A DNA stretch of 64,000 bases from Pricia mediterranea (lineage in GTDB: Bacteria > Bacteroidota > Bacteroidia > Flavobacteriales > Flavobacteriaceae): contig NZ_JAVTTP010000001.1 in NCBI RefSeq assembly GCF_032248455.1, positions 3,470,501 to 3,534,500 on the forward strand, given 5' to 3'. The position numbers were made by a program, and so were the translations under genes. How positions within the stretch are numbered: position 1 is the stretch's first letter; each line of letters starts with the position of its first letter. The notes under the pieces are model-generated. The model was not told the origin of the DNA. It searched no databases and saw only the letters and a program-made list of their open reading frames with translations. Positions 1 to 7,915 of this stretch are shown piece by piece.

Positions 1-1145
1 TCATCGCCAATAAGCCCGTTGCCGAACAGGAAATCGGCAATGCGTTGCTCCAAGAGGTGGTGGCCTATGCGGAAACCTCGATGAGCCGCCGCAAATTCAT
101 GCTGCACTATTTCGGGGAGGAATTCGACGGGATTAACGGGGATGGGGCGGATATGGACGACAACGTACGAAATCCCAAAGAAAAACAAGAGGCTAAGGAC
201 GAGGTCGTAAAATTGATCAGAGCGGTCAAGGAAACCAGCGAAAAGTTTAAGTCCAAAGAAATCGTAAAGACCCTCACCGGCAAGGTCAACGCACTGGTGT
301 CTTCCCACAAGGCCGATGAGAAACCAGTTTTCGGTATCGGTGCGGATAAGGACAAGAACTATTGGATGGCCTTGATACGTCAGGTGCTGGTGGCCGGCCT
401 CTTGCGAAAAGAAATAGAGCAGTACGGCATTCTACGGGTTACCGAAAAGGGAAAGGCCTTTTTGGAAAATCCCGGGTCGTTCATGATGACCAGGGACCAC
501 ACGTACAGTGAGGAGAAGGTCGATGATATATCGAGTTCCGCCAAATCGGGCGTTACCGATGAAAAGCTTTTGAACCAACTCAAGGATCTCCGGCGGGCCC
601 AAGCCAAGAAACTGGGCGTGCCCCCATTCGTGATTTTTCAGGACCCCTCCTTGGAAGATATGGCAATGAAATATCCCATCGACAAAGATGAACTGACCAA
701 TATTCATGGGGTAGGGGAAGGAAAGGCCAGAAAATACGGGAAACCATTTATCACGTTTATAGCCGATTATGTCGAGGAAAACGATATCATTAGGCCCGAT
801 GACCTAGTGGTCAAGAGTACGGGCGCCAATTCGGCGCTGAAGCTGTACATCATACAGAACGTGGACAGAAAGCTTCCGCTGACCGACATTGCCTCCTCAA
901 AGGGAATCAACATGCCCGAGTTGATCCAAGAAATGGAACAGATCGTGTATAGCGGTACAAAGCTGAATTTGGACTATTGGGTCAACGAAGAGTTGGACGA
1001 GGATCAGCAGGAAGAAATCCACGAGTACTTTCTGGAGGCCGAAACCGACGATATCGATGAGGCCATGGAAGAATTCGACGGGGATTACGAAGACGATGAA
1101 CTTCGATTGTACCGGCTGAAATTCATCAGTGAGGTAGCGAACTGA
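1..1145 (+). CDS. recQ: ATP-dependent DNA helicase RecQ, C-terminal part (cut by window edge)
   Basis: The reading frame is already open at base 3, so this is the C-terminal portion of a longer gene. The first residues match the RecQ zinc-binding/winged-helix junction (SRRKFMLHYFGEEFD), followed by a winged-helix region and an HRDC domain (about residues 175-245 counted from the first internal Met: LLNQLKDLRRAQAKKLGVPP, then the helix-hairpin-like GVGEGKARKYG). RecQ unwinds forked and recombination DNA 3'-5'. The helicase core lies outside the window. The four zinc-ligand cysteines expected after the YFGE motif are absent; the segment is acidic (GADMDDN) instead. The tail is very acidic. The family call is firm; which RecQ paralogue this is cannot be judged from a fragment. 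Confidence 0.9.
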   Translation, partial: IANKPVAEQEIGNALLQEVVAYAETSMSRRKFMLHYFGEEFDGINGDGADMDDNVRNPKEKQEAKDEVVKLIRAVKETSEKFKSKEIVKTLTGKVNALVSSHKADEKPVFGIGADKDKNYWMALIRQVLVAGLLRKEIEQYGILRVTEKGKAFLENPGSFMMTRDHTYSEEKVDDISSSAKSGVTDEKLLNQLKDLRRAQAKKLGVPPFVIFQDPSLEDMAMKYPIDKDELTNIHGVGEGKARKYGKPFITFIADYVEENDIIRPDDLVVKSTGANSALKLYIIQNVDRKLPLTDIASSKGINMPELIQEMEQIVYSGTKLNLDYWVNEELDEDQQEEIHEYFLEAETDDIDEAMEEFDGDYEDDELRLYRLKFISEVAN

Positions 1146-1146
1146 T

Positions 1147-2196
1147 CTACACTACGGCACGCTGCAAAAGTTCCAAGGTCATCATTTGGGTATTCAGGGT
1201 TGCATTGATTCCGATCGGAAAGGTGAAATTATTTTCCACATGCCCAAAGCTCATGCCGTAAACCGCCGGTATATTCAAAGGCCGCAGTCTATCCATGAGA
1301 ACTTCTTTTAAAGTAAACGATTCGGGGTTGGTAGAGGCGTTGCACCCTGCACTGACCCCGAAGGCGATTCCGGCAGCTTTGGTAAACGTATCGCCCTCGA
1401 TCAGTTGGGTCAGCATACGGTCGATGCGATAGGGTGCCTCCTCTACATCTTCCAGACAGACGATGGCGTCGGTCAAGTCGATTTCATGCGGGGTACCGAT
1501 CAGGGCGTTGACCAAGGTAAGGCTGCCCCCGACCAATTTTCCCGTGGCCGTCCCCGGGGTGATGGTATACCGTTCGTACTCGGGATCGGTTCTCAGGGCA
1601 TAGTCCGACAACTCGACATTTTCTATCAAGTAATTCTTCTTTGGGCGCATCACGACGTTCCGCAACTGCTTCATACTGTAGGGGTCGTTTAAGGTACTGC
1701 CGACGGGGCCGTGAAAGCCTACAAGTCCCGTTTCCTGATAGATAGCGTTCAAAAGGGCGGTAACATCGCTAAAACCGATCAGCGCCTTCGGATTTTCCCT
1801 GATATTTTCGTAATCGATCATGGGCAGAATGCGGGTGCACCCATAGCCGCCCCGGGCGCAGAGAATCCCGTCGATATCAGGGTTGGCGAACATCTCGTTC
1901 AGGTCCGCCACCCGTTCCGAATCCGTATTACTAAAATAACCGAAGTTGCCAATAATGCGTTCGGTATGGTAGGGTTTGAACCCCATGGTTCTTAGTGCTT
2001 TTTTTGCATCATCGAGCACGTGTGGCTTGACCGAATATCCAGGGGCGATCAGGCCGATGGTATCTCCTTTCTTTAATCGTTTGGGAAGTAGGTTGTCTGT
2101 AGTGCGATGGGTGCTTTTAGCGGTAATAAATTGGGGTACGAAGGCCGTAGCGGCCAGGCCCATGGCCGAAGCCATAAATTCCCTTCTTTTTGTCAT
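1147..2196 (-). CDS. LD-carboxypeptidase, peptidase family S66, with Tat-type signal
   Basis: 349 residues, the usual length of muramoyltetrapeptide carboxypeptidases, which remove the terminal D-Ala from recycled or periplasmic muropeptides. The nucleophile elbow G-F-S143-D, the RGGYG loop (115-119), Glu249 in LED and His319 in FGHVEN form the expected Ser-Glu-His triad. The N-terminus TKRREFMASAMGLAATAF has a twin-arginine motif and a hydrophobic stretch, suggesting export by Tat, unlike the cytoplasmic E. coli LdcA. It runs convergent with recQ, one base apart. The downstream neighbour on the same strand is not cotranscribed in any obvious way. Confidence 0.9.
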   Translation of the reverse strand: MTKRREFMASAMGLAATAFVPQFITAKSTHRTTDNLLPKRLKKGDTIGLIAPGYSVKPHVLDDAKKALRTMGFKPYHTERIIGNFGYFSNTDSERVADLNEMFANPDIDGILCARGGYGCTRILPMIDYENIRENPKALIGFSDVTALLNAIYQETGLVGFHGPVGSTLNDPYSMKQLRNVVMRPKKNYLIENVELSDYALRTDPEYERYTITPGTATGKLVGGSLTLVNALIGTPHEIDLTDAIVCLEDVEEAPYRIDRMLTQLIEGDTFTKAAGIAFGVSAGCNASTNPESFTLKEVLMDRLRPLNIPAVYGMSFGHVENNFTFPIGINATLNTQMMTLELLQRAVV

Positions 2197-2285
2197 GGTG
2201 TAGTTTGGATTAAACTGCGGGACGGATTGTTAAATCAAAGGTGGTCCCGGACTGGAATAGGTAAAGTTAACAAAAATCCATGGCA

Positions 2286-2318
2286 AAAGCCGCCCCCGGG
2301 TTACATGGAGACGGCTTT
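2286..2318 (-). terminator. probable Rho-independent terminator of the DUF5686-like gene
   Basis: Inverted repeat AAAGCCG (2286-2292) and CGGCTTT (2312-2318). Read on the minus strand the 3' arm runs into TTTT. It lies about 30 bases past the stop of the minus-strand gene ending at 2350. The loop is long (19 bases) and GC-rich, so strength is uncertain. Confidence 0.45.
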
Positions 2319-2349
2319 CTTTCTTCTTGGGTGCCGGAAAATTCGAAGT

Positions 2350-3702
2350 TTAACGGGCGGAGGTGCCTCCGTTGTTTCCCGATCTTTGTAATTGGCGCCG
2401 AATTTTATCAATGGCGGATTCAATGGATTTATCCGGCTCGATAATATTGTATTCGCCCCAAAAATTGGGATCTGAAAAACCGATGGCCTCATCGGCGAGA
2501 ATGATGGAGGATTTCATTCGCTCCCTGGCTCTGGGAAAGTCGGAATCCTTGTTCTTTTTCCAGTCGGTCACCGCCATTTCGCAGGTCATGCTATACACGG
2601 AATTGAACAGACGCTTGTCCCAATTGATCTTGAAGGTCATCAATACATTGCTGTACCCATAATACCAACGGCCGTTTTTTTCCCTATAATCCACGCGATA
2701 GGCCACTTCGGTAGGCCAGACCCTGGCATTGGAGGGCTTTTTACGTACGAACATACGGGCCGCCCTGTCCCTATCCGTAATATTTAGCGAAAAAATGGCG
2801 CTCGTTAAAATTTTGTTTTCGGCATCTATATAAAGTTTACCTTGATACAAAGGGTCTAGTATCGATTCCAGTTGCTTAAAATTGACCACATAGATAAGCC
2901 GGTCATTTACCCGGGTCGAGCGGTCGAAGCTGAAGTCGTAATTATTCAAGGTCTCGTCGGTAAAGATATATTCCGGATATTTCATGACATCTACAAAGAG
3001 AGCATTAAAAGGTCCGCCCTGCAATTTAAGCGCAACTGTATCCAATCTGCTGTAATCCGTGCTTTTCCGGGCCTTATACAATTTGACCCCGTCCTTTTTA
3101 TAGGAGGTGTACGGTGTTTTGTATATATTGACCACCGCTTCGGACAGGGATACGTTCCTGCGTCTTTTCTTGATGGTTTCCCGATAGAAAGCGGTCATCA
3201 GGGTAGGATCATCAAAATAATTGTCGCCCTTCCGTTTCAAGGTTTCCCGAACGAGCGCCTCCGCATCTTTGGGAACTTCGACGTTGACTTCGGGGAGTTC
3301 GGTCACCGATACCCTAAGTTTAATTTCATTATTTCCGTTCTCATCGAACTGTACGAGAGGTATCGACTTGGTAGTATACCCTAGAAATGAAACAAGTACA
3401 TTGCTGTCCAAAGGGTCATCGGCCATGTCGCTGGGCACTTTGAGCGCAAACTCGCCGTCGGCGTTCGTTATCGTGCTCACGTTCGTGCCTTCGATGGCCA
3501 CCGTGGCAAAGACGAGGGATTTATTGGTGTCATTGCCTATTACTTCGCCTTTGTATTCCTTGAAGCTCTGATCTTGCGGTTCTTGTTGCACATTCTGATA
3601 AAAGGCGAATGCAGACGGTGTTGCGGTTACCCAGATCAACGACAAAAAGATGCATGCTGCGAGCCAGGATTTTTTCGGGATTTTGTTTGTTTTATTTTTC
3701 AT
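2350..3702 (-). CDS. carboxypeptidase-regulatory-domain protein, DUF5686-like
   Basis: Counting from the preferred start the protein has 450 residues. An upstream in-frame ATG at 3738 adds 12 residues, but the ATG at 3702 places a clean signal peptide (KSWLAACIFLSLIWVTATPSAFA) at the N-terminus. A CarboxypepD_reg-like beta-sandwich follows (KGEVIGNDTNKSL through LGYTTKSIPL), the same module that precedes TonB plugs. The rest is all-beta-like with a YxxTxxR-rich central part, as in the Bacteroidota family annotated DUF5686. It is probably exported to the periplasm or outer membrane. Function is not known; a role in cell-envelope remodelling is only a guess. It is a single gene with its own terminator. 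Confidence 0.75.
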   Translation of the reverse strand: MKNKTNKIPKKSWLAACIFLSLIWVTATPSAFAFYQNVQQEPQDQSFKEYKGEVIGNDTNKSLVFATVAIEGTNVSTITNADGEFALKVPSDMADDPLDSNVLVSFLGYTTKSIPLVQFDENGNNEIKLRVSVTELPEVNVEVPKDAEALVRETLKRKGDNYFDDPTLMTAFYRETIKKRRRNVSLSEAVVNIYKTPYTSYKKDGVKLYKARKSTDYSRLDTVALKLQGGPFNALFVDVMKYPEYIFTDETLNNYDFSFDRSTRVNDRLIYVVNFKQLESILDPLYQGKLYIDAENKILTSAIFSLNITDRDRAARMFVRKKPSNARVWPTEVAYRVDYREKNGRWYYGYSNVLMTFKINWDKRLFNSVYSMTCEMAVTDWKKNKDSDFPRARERMKSSIILADEAIGFSDPNFWGEYNIIEPDKSIESAIDKIRRQLQRSGNNGGTSAR

Positions 3703-3805
3703 AGCAGGGAAATGTTGTTCATTTTTTTTAAGCACCATTAAAGTAATGATTTTTAACGGAATAGTATGTTAAAAAAATCGTATTACTGCGAATTATTTTA
3801 TTGGA

Positions 3806-3835
3806 TTTGAGCGTAATCTGATGTTTTTATATTTG
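3806..3835 (+). promoter_or_regulatory. strong Bacteroidota-type promoter with no plus-strand gene behind it
   Basis: TTTG at 3806-3809, 18-base spacer, TATATTTG at 3828-3835: a full match to the Bacteroidota housekeeping consensus (-33 TTTG, -7 TAnnTTTG). Transcription would start near 3841-3843, heading toward the antisense side of rluF. Confidence 0.6.
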
Positions 3836-3841
3836 TTGGAT

Positions 3842-3960
3842 AGATATGCACGTTGCCCTAGCACGCTTGAGGAAAGTCTAAACGAGTTCGATGACCAAAA
3901 TTTCGGGTAGCGTGCGCCGGGTTCATGAACCTTTCTGGACAGACTTCCCGTCAAAGCTCC
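3842..3960 (+). ncRNA. candidate structured small RNA
   Basis: No protein gene lies on this strand behind the promoter at 3806-3835. The 120-base segment contains GCACGCT (3861-3867) pairing with AGCGTGC (3909-3915), GGAAAGTCT (3871-3879) pairing with AGACTTCC (3941-3948) with one bulge, and the perfect palindrome GGTTCATGAACC (3920-3931). The first two helices interleave, which would make a pseudoknot. An 11-codon ORF (ATG 3846 to TAA 3881) overlaps the first arms. The 3' end is unknown; no U-tract terminator is visible before rluF. It could also be the 3' untranslated part of the rluF transcript on the other strand. I do not recognise the family. Confidence 0.35.
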
Positions 3961-3970
3961 TCCCGACAGT

Positions 3971-4705
3971 TTAATCTCTGTGAACTTTGTCGGAATTGGC
4001 CGTCAAGCGTTTGATTTCCTTGAGTTCCGTCTCGGTCAAATCCCGCCATTTTCCCACGGGGATGTCCAGTGTAACGTTCAGGACACGGATGCGTTTTAAG
4101 TGTTTTACGCGATAGTCGAAATGCTCGCACATCCGGCGGATCTGCCGGTTTAGGCCTTGGGTGAGAATGATCCTGAATTCGCGTTCCCCGATTTGCATCA
4201 CCTCGCACTTTTTGGTGACGGTATCCAAGATGGGCACCCCGTTCCGCATCCCCTGCAGAAATTGCTCGGTCAAGGGTCGGTCCACAGTGACCAGATACTC
4301 CTTGCCGTGATCGTTCCGGGAACGTAAAATCTTGTTGACGATATCTCCGTCGTTGGTCAGTAGAATAAGGCCTTCGCTGGGCTTGTCCAACCGGCCTATC
4401 GGAAAAATCCGCTTAGGGTAGCCGATATAATCGATGATGTTGTCCTTTTCGACCCGGGTATCCGTTGTGCAGACGATGCCCACAGGCTTGTTAAAGGCCA
4501 GGTAAACTGGTTTTTCTTGGGGTTCCGAAACCGGTTTGCCATCGACTCTGACCTCGTCACTATCGGTAATCTTCGTGCCCATTTCGGGCACTTGGCCATT
4601 GACGGTGACACGGCCTTGCTCGATGAGCTTATCGGCCGCCCGGCGGGAGCAGTAGCCCACCTCGCTGAGGTATTTGTTGATACGGGTTTGTTTAGGGTCT
4701 GACAC
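3971..4705 (-). CDS. rluF: 23S rRNA pseudouridine(2604) synthase RluF
   Basis: An S4 RNA-binding domain (RINKYLSEVGYCSRRAADKLI) is followed by the RsuA/RluB/E/F-type catalytic domain with the catalytic Asp in GRLDKPSEGLILLTNDGD. The segment GLNRQIRRMCEHFDYRV and the C-terminal GKWRDLTETEL match RluF more closely than RluB or RluE. The enzyme isomerises uridine 2604 of 23S rRNA. I chose the GTG at 4705 because the S4 domain begins four residues later; an ATG at 4858 would add 51 residues of unusual composition with no domain. A 6-bp inverted repeat, CCGACA/TGTCGG, spans the stop codon without a T-run. Confidence 0.9.
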   Translation of the reverse strand: MSDPKQTRINKYLSEVGYCSRRAADKLIEQGRVTVNGQVPEMGTKITDSDEVRVDGKPVSEPQEKPVYLAFNKPVGIVCTTDTRVEKDNIIDYIGYPKRIFPIGRLDKPSEGLILLTNDGDIVNKILRSRNDHGKEYLVTVDRPLTEQFLQGMRNGVPILDTVTKKCEVMQIGEREFRIILTQGLNRQIRRMCEHFDYRVKHLKRIRVLNVTLDIPVGKWRDLTETELKEIKRLTANSDKVHRD

Positions 4706-5149
4706 TGGAACAAAGATAGTGAATCTTTCTTTCTGTCGTTCCGATCCGTTCCAAGATAACGAAAATGTTTCCGATAGCCTAGGTCCCGTTAACACAAAGC
4801 CTGAAAACGGGTTTTTCGCTCTTTTTCCGGTCAACGCATGAGCTGGCTCCTCTTTCAAAGGTCAAATTCTTGGCCTCTTCTTTCGGCCCTGTTGCTTTTG
4901 GCCAATATAGCTCTATGTTCGGCTAAAAGCGCCAAAAAATCCAAAGAAATCAGCACAAAATCCGCGATTTCCGTTTAAGGTTAACAGACTTTAATTAAAC
5001 CATTTTTGATTTTTTAAGTCTAAAAGTTAGGTTCTGACACCCCATGATTTATCAATTTATCTTATTTTTAGGCTTCTCGGTGGGATAAGGGCAAAGAACA
5101 ATCGATTCCGTCGGATGATTTTTAATGAATACACTGATGCAGTAGTAAT

Positions 5150-6571
5150 TTGGAGAACAAAGGCAAAAAGGATAAAATTGTTGACCATGGCAAAACCTAC
5201 ATCTCGGCCAAGTACATAATCGTACCCGTAATGCTGCTTTTCTTGGTGGCTTGCGGCCCTAAAATTCCTAATATTCTAGCGCCCGTGGAGTCGCCCCAGC
5301 GTTTTTCGTATCGGGGATCGGAAGCTGTTCCCGATCGGTGGTGGACGGCCTTCGAGGATCCAAGGCTAAACCTCCTGGTCGACAGCGCCTTGGCCAATAA
5401 CCTCGATCTGGCGGCCATCTGGCAACGCTTTAAGGCCGCGGAGGCCGTTGCCAAACGCGAAGGCGCAGATCTTTGGCCTCAGCTAGAGGCCTCGGCGCAA
5501 AGTGCTATGAGCAGGCCCCAGCCCGATTTTGCCGGCGGGGAAAATGTACAGTTGGGGATTTCCGCCTCCTATGAATTCGATGTATGGGGGCGAATCAGGA
5601 CGGCGGTACAGGCCGAAAAGTTTCGCGCGACGGCAAGTCTGGCCGATTATCGCACGGCGGCGATATCACTTTCCTCCGAGATTGCCTTGACCTGGTACCG
5701 GATGGTGGCGGCCAAAAAACAACTGGCACTCGCCGAAGAGCAGATACGGACCAACCAAAATATTATCAAATCGATCAGGGCCCGCTTCGGCAGCGGTCAG
5801 GTCCGGGCCGTTGATATATTGCGCCAGCTACAGTTACTGGAAAGCACGAAGGACCAAAAAATCGTATTTGAGACCAATGTAAGCCTGTTCGAAAATCAAT
5901 TGGCGGTGTTATTGGGAAAATCACCTGGTGCGGTCTCGCAATTTTCGGAGACAAATTTCCCGCAATTGACCGCATTGCCCGAAACCGGCCTTCCTTTGGA
6001 GCTGGTGCGTCGCAGGCCTGACGTGCAGCGTGCCTACGATTTACTTTTGGCCGCGGACATGGACATGGCTTCGGCGGTAAAAAACAAATATCCGCGACTT
6101 TCCATCCGCTTAAGTGGCCAATTGCGGGCCAACGACTTCAACACCCTGTTCCAGAACTGGGCCTACTCCTTGGCCGGAAATTTGATAGCGCCCCTGTTTT
6201 ACGGAGGACGTTTGGGCGCGGAGGTCGATCGTACCGAAGCGATCAAAAATCAAAGCCTGTACCAATACGGACAGACCGTACTGACGGCATTTCAGGAAAC
6301 CGAGGACGCCCTGATCCGAGATATCAAACAGAGAGAGCGGATGGAAATTCTTAAAAAGCAGGTCGAGCTGGCCGAAAAAACAAGTCGGCAACTGCGATTG
6401 GAATTTTTGAACGGATTGAGTCCCTATTTGGATGTATTGCTCGCGCTGGACCAGGAACAACAGCTGCGACGGGATCTGATAGACGCCAAGGCCGAACAAC
6501 TGGAGATTCGTATTGCACTCTATCGGGCATTGTCCGGAGGATTTGAAACAGATCAGGTGGCAATGCCGTAG
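5150..6571 (+). CDS. outer-membrane efflux lipoprotein, TolC/NodT family
   Basis: 473 residues. This is the outer-membrane channel of a tripartite RND pump. It has a signal peptide ending in the lipobox LVAC (Cys about 35), then two repeats of the outer-membrane-efflux-protein fold with long helices (ALANNLDLAAIWQRFKAAEA; LELVRRRPDVQRAYDLLLAADMD, a hallmark motif of NodT proteins). The only start that leaves a normal signal peptide is TTG at 5150; the next Met (M28) would leave just eight residues before the Cys. It is the first gene of an operon with the adaptor and pump that follow. Confidence 0.9.
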   Translation: MENKGKKDKIVDHGKTYISAKYIIVPVMLLFLVACGPKIPNILAPVESPQRFSYRGSEAVPDRWWTAFEDPRLNLLVDSALANNLDLAAIWQRFKAAEAVAKREGADLWPQLEASAQSAMSRPQPDFAGGENVQLGISASYEFDVWGRIRTAVQAEKFRATASLADYRTAAISLSSEIALTWYRMVAAKKQLALAEEQIRTNQNIIKSIRARFGSGQVRAVDILRQLQLLESTKDQKIVFETNVSLFENQLAVLLGKSPGAVSQFSETNFPQLTALPETGLPLELVRRRPDVQRAYDLLLAADMDMASAVKNKYPRLSIRLSGQLRANDFNTLFQNWAYSLAGNLIAPLFYGGRLGAEVDRTEAIKNQSLYQYGQTVLTAFQETEDALIRDIKQRERMEILKKQVELAEKTSRQLRLEFLNGLSPYLDVLLALDQEQQLRRDLIDAKAEQLEIRIALYRALSGGFETDQVAMP

Positions 6572-6702
6572 GGAACCGATGCCGGAGTAGAAATCCCACT
6601 CTTAAAAAGTAGGGTAGATGGGTGCACTGTACTATTTCAAGTATATACCATCCGTTTTCAAAAGGTCGGTACGGGCCGCTTAATTTTAGGAACAACTACT
6701 AT

Positions 6703-7914
6703 ATGGAGAAAAAGAAAATTGTATTGATTTGTGTAGGTATCCTGCTTCTGGCGGGGCTGATCACGTCGTTTATCTTTCTGACCGAACCCACGGCCAAAAG
6801 TGAGGGAGCTAGCAAACAGACCGCCATGCTGGTCAATGTGGTGTCCGCAGAGAAGGGGGATTTTAATCCGGTAATCACGGCTACCGGTACCGTAAGGCCG
6901 GTCGATGACGTGGTGCTCAGTCCCTTGGTGGGTGGCCAGATCCTGCGGCGAGACCCCTCATTTACGCCGGGAGGAAGGGTGAGCAAAGGCGAGGTTCTGC
7001 TGAAAATCGACCCCGCCGATTACGGCAACACCTTGGAGCTGCGGCGGAGCGAATTGCAGCAATCACAGACCGACCTCAATATGGAAATGGGCCGCCAACA
7101 GGTCGCGGAACAAGACCTGGCGCTGATCGGAGGCGATTCGCTATCATCCGAAGAAAAGGAGTTGGTGCTTCGCAAGCCCCAACTTGATGCGGTCAAGGCC
7201 AACCTTAAAGCAGCCAAGGCCTCGGTCGACCAGGCGCAGCTCGATCTCCGGCGGACAACCGTGCGTGCCCCTTTTGATGCCCAGGTACTAAGCCGCAACG
7301 TAACCGTAGGTTCCCAGGTTTCACCGGGCGATAATCTGGGCCGGCTTGTGGGGACGGACGCCTATTGGGTAGAAATGACCGTTCCCGTAAGCCAGTTGCG
7401 CTGGCTGGATTTTCCCTTAGAACAAGACCAGACCGGCTCTTCCGTTGAACTGCGTAGCCGAACGGCATGGAAACCGGGCGAAACCCGAACGGGCCATCTC
7501 TACCGTCAGGTCGGGGCGCTCGACGACCAGACCCGCCTGTCACGGGTATTGGTGAGGGTGGAAGACCCCCTCGCCCAAAACCCCGGGAACGAAGGGCAGC
7601 CCCCCTTGATCATCGGTAGCTTTGTCGAAGCCCGAATACAGGCCGAACCCGTCGTCAACGTAGTGCGTTTAAACCGCGACTACGTGCGTAGCAACGAGAC
7701 GGTATGGGTAATGCAAGATAAAAAACTACAGGTTCGCAAGGTCGAGATTCTACTCTACGATGCCGAACATGCCTATATCCTTTCAGGACTTGAAGACGGG
7801 GACCAAGTGGTAACCACCAATCTCAGTACCGTAGCCGAAGGTGTAAGCCTGCGTACCGAAGGGATGACGGGGCGCCAAAGGGAGCAAACGGACACTACCA
7901 AAACGCAGCAATGA
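6703..7914 (+). CDS. RND efflux periplasmic adaptor (MFP/HlyD family)
   Basis: About 403 residues from the ATG at 6703, which starts [18 protein letters not shown], a good inner-membrane anchor; the in-frame ATG at 6622 would add a 27-residue tail not typical of the family. The order of parts is standard: beta-barrel/lipoyl half-motif ([19 protein letters not shown]), an alpha-hairpin with coiled coil (about 110-190), the second lipoyl half ([20 protein letters not shown]), beta-barrel and membrane-proximal domain. It bridges the inner-membrane pump and the TolC-like channel. One base separates its stop from the pump start, which implies translational coupling. Confidence 0.92.
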   Translation: MEKKKIVLICVGILLLAGLITSFIFLTEPTAKSEGASKQTAMLVNVVSAEKGDFNPVITATGTVRPVDDVVLSPLVGGQILRRDPSFTPGGRVSKGEVLLKIDPADYGNTLELRRSELQQSQTDLNMEMGRQQVAEQDLALIGGDSLSSEEKELVLRKPQLDAVKANLKAAKASVDQAQLDLRRTTVRAPFDAQVLSRNVTVGSQVSPGDNLGRLVGTDAYWVEMTVPVSQLRWLDFPLEQDQTGSSVELRSRTAWKPGETRTGHLYRQVGALDDQTRLSRVLVRVEDPLAQNPGNEGQPPLIIGSFVEARIQAEPVVNVVRLNRDYVRSNETVWVMQDKKLQVRKVEILLYDAEHAYILSGLEDGDQVVTTNLSTVAEGVSLRTEGMTGRQREQTDTTKTQQ

Positions 7915-7915
7915 T

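Noticed and set aside
3871-3880. GAGGAAAGTC resembling the first conserved block of RNase P RNA
   Set aside because: The other universal RNase P blocks are missing and the space before rluF is far too short for rnpB.
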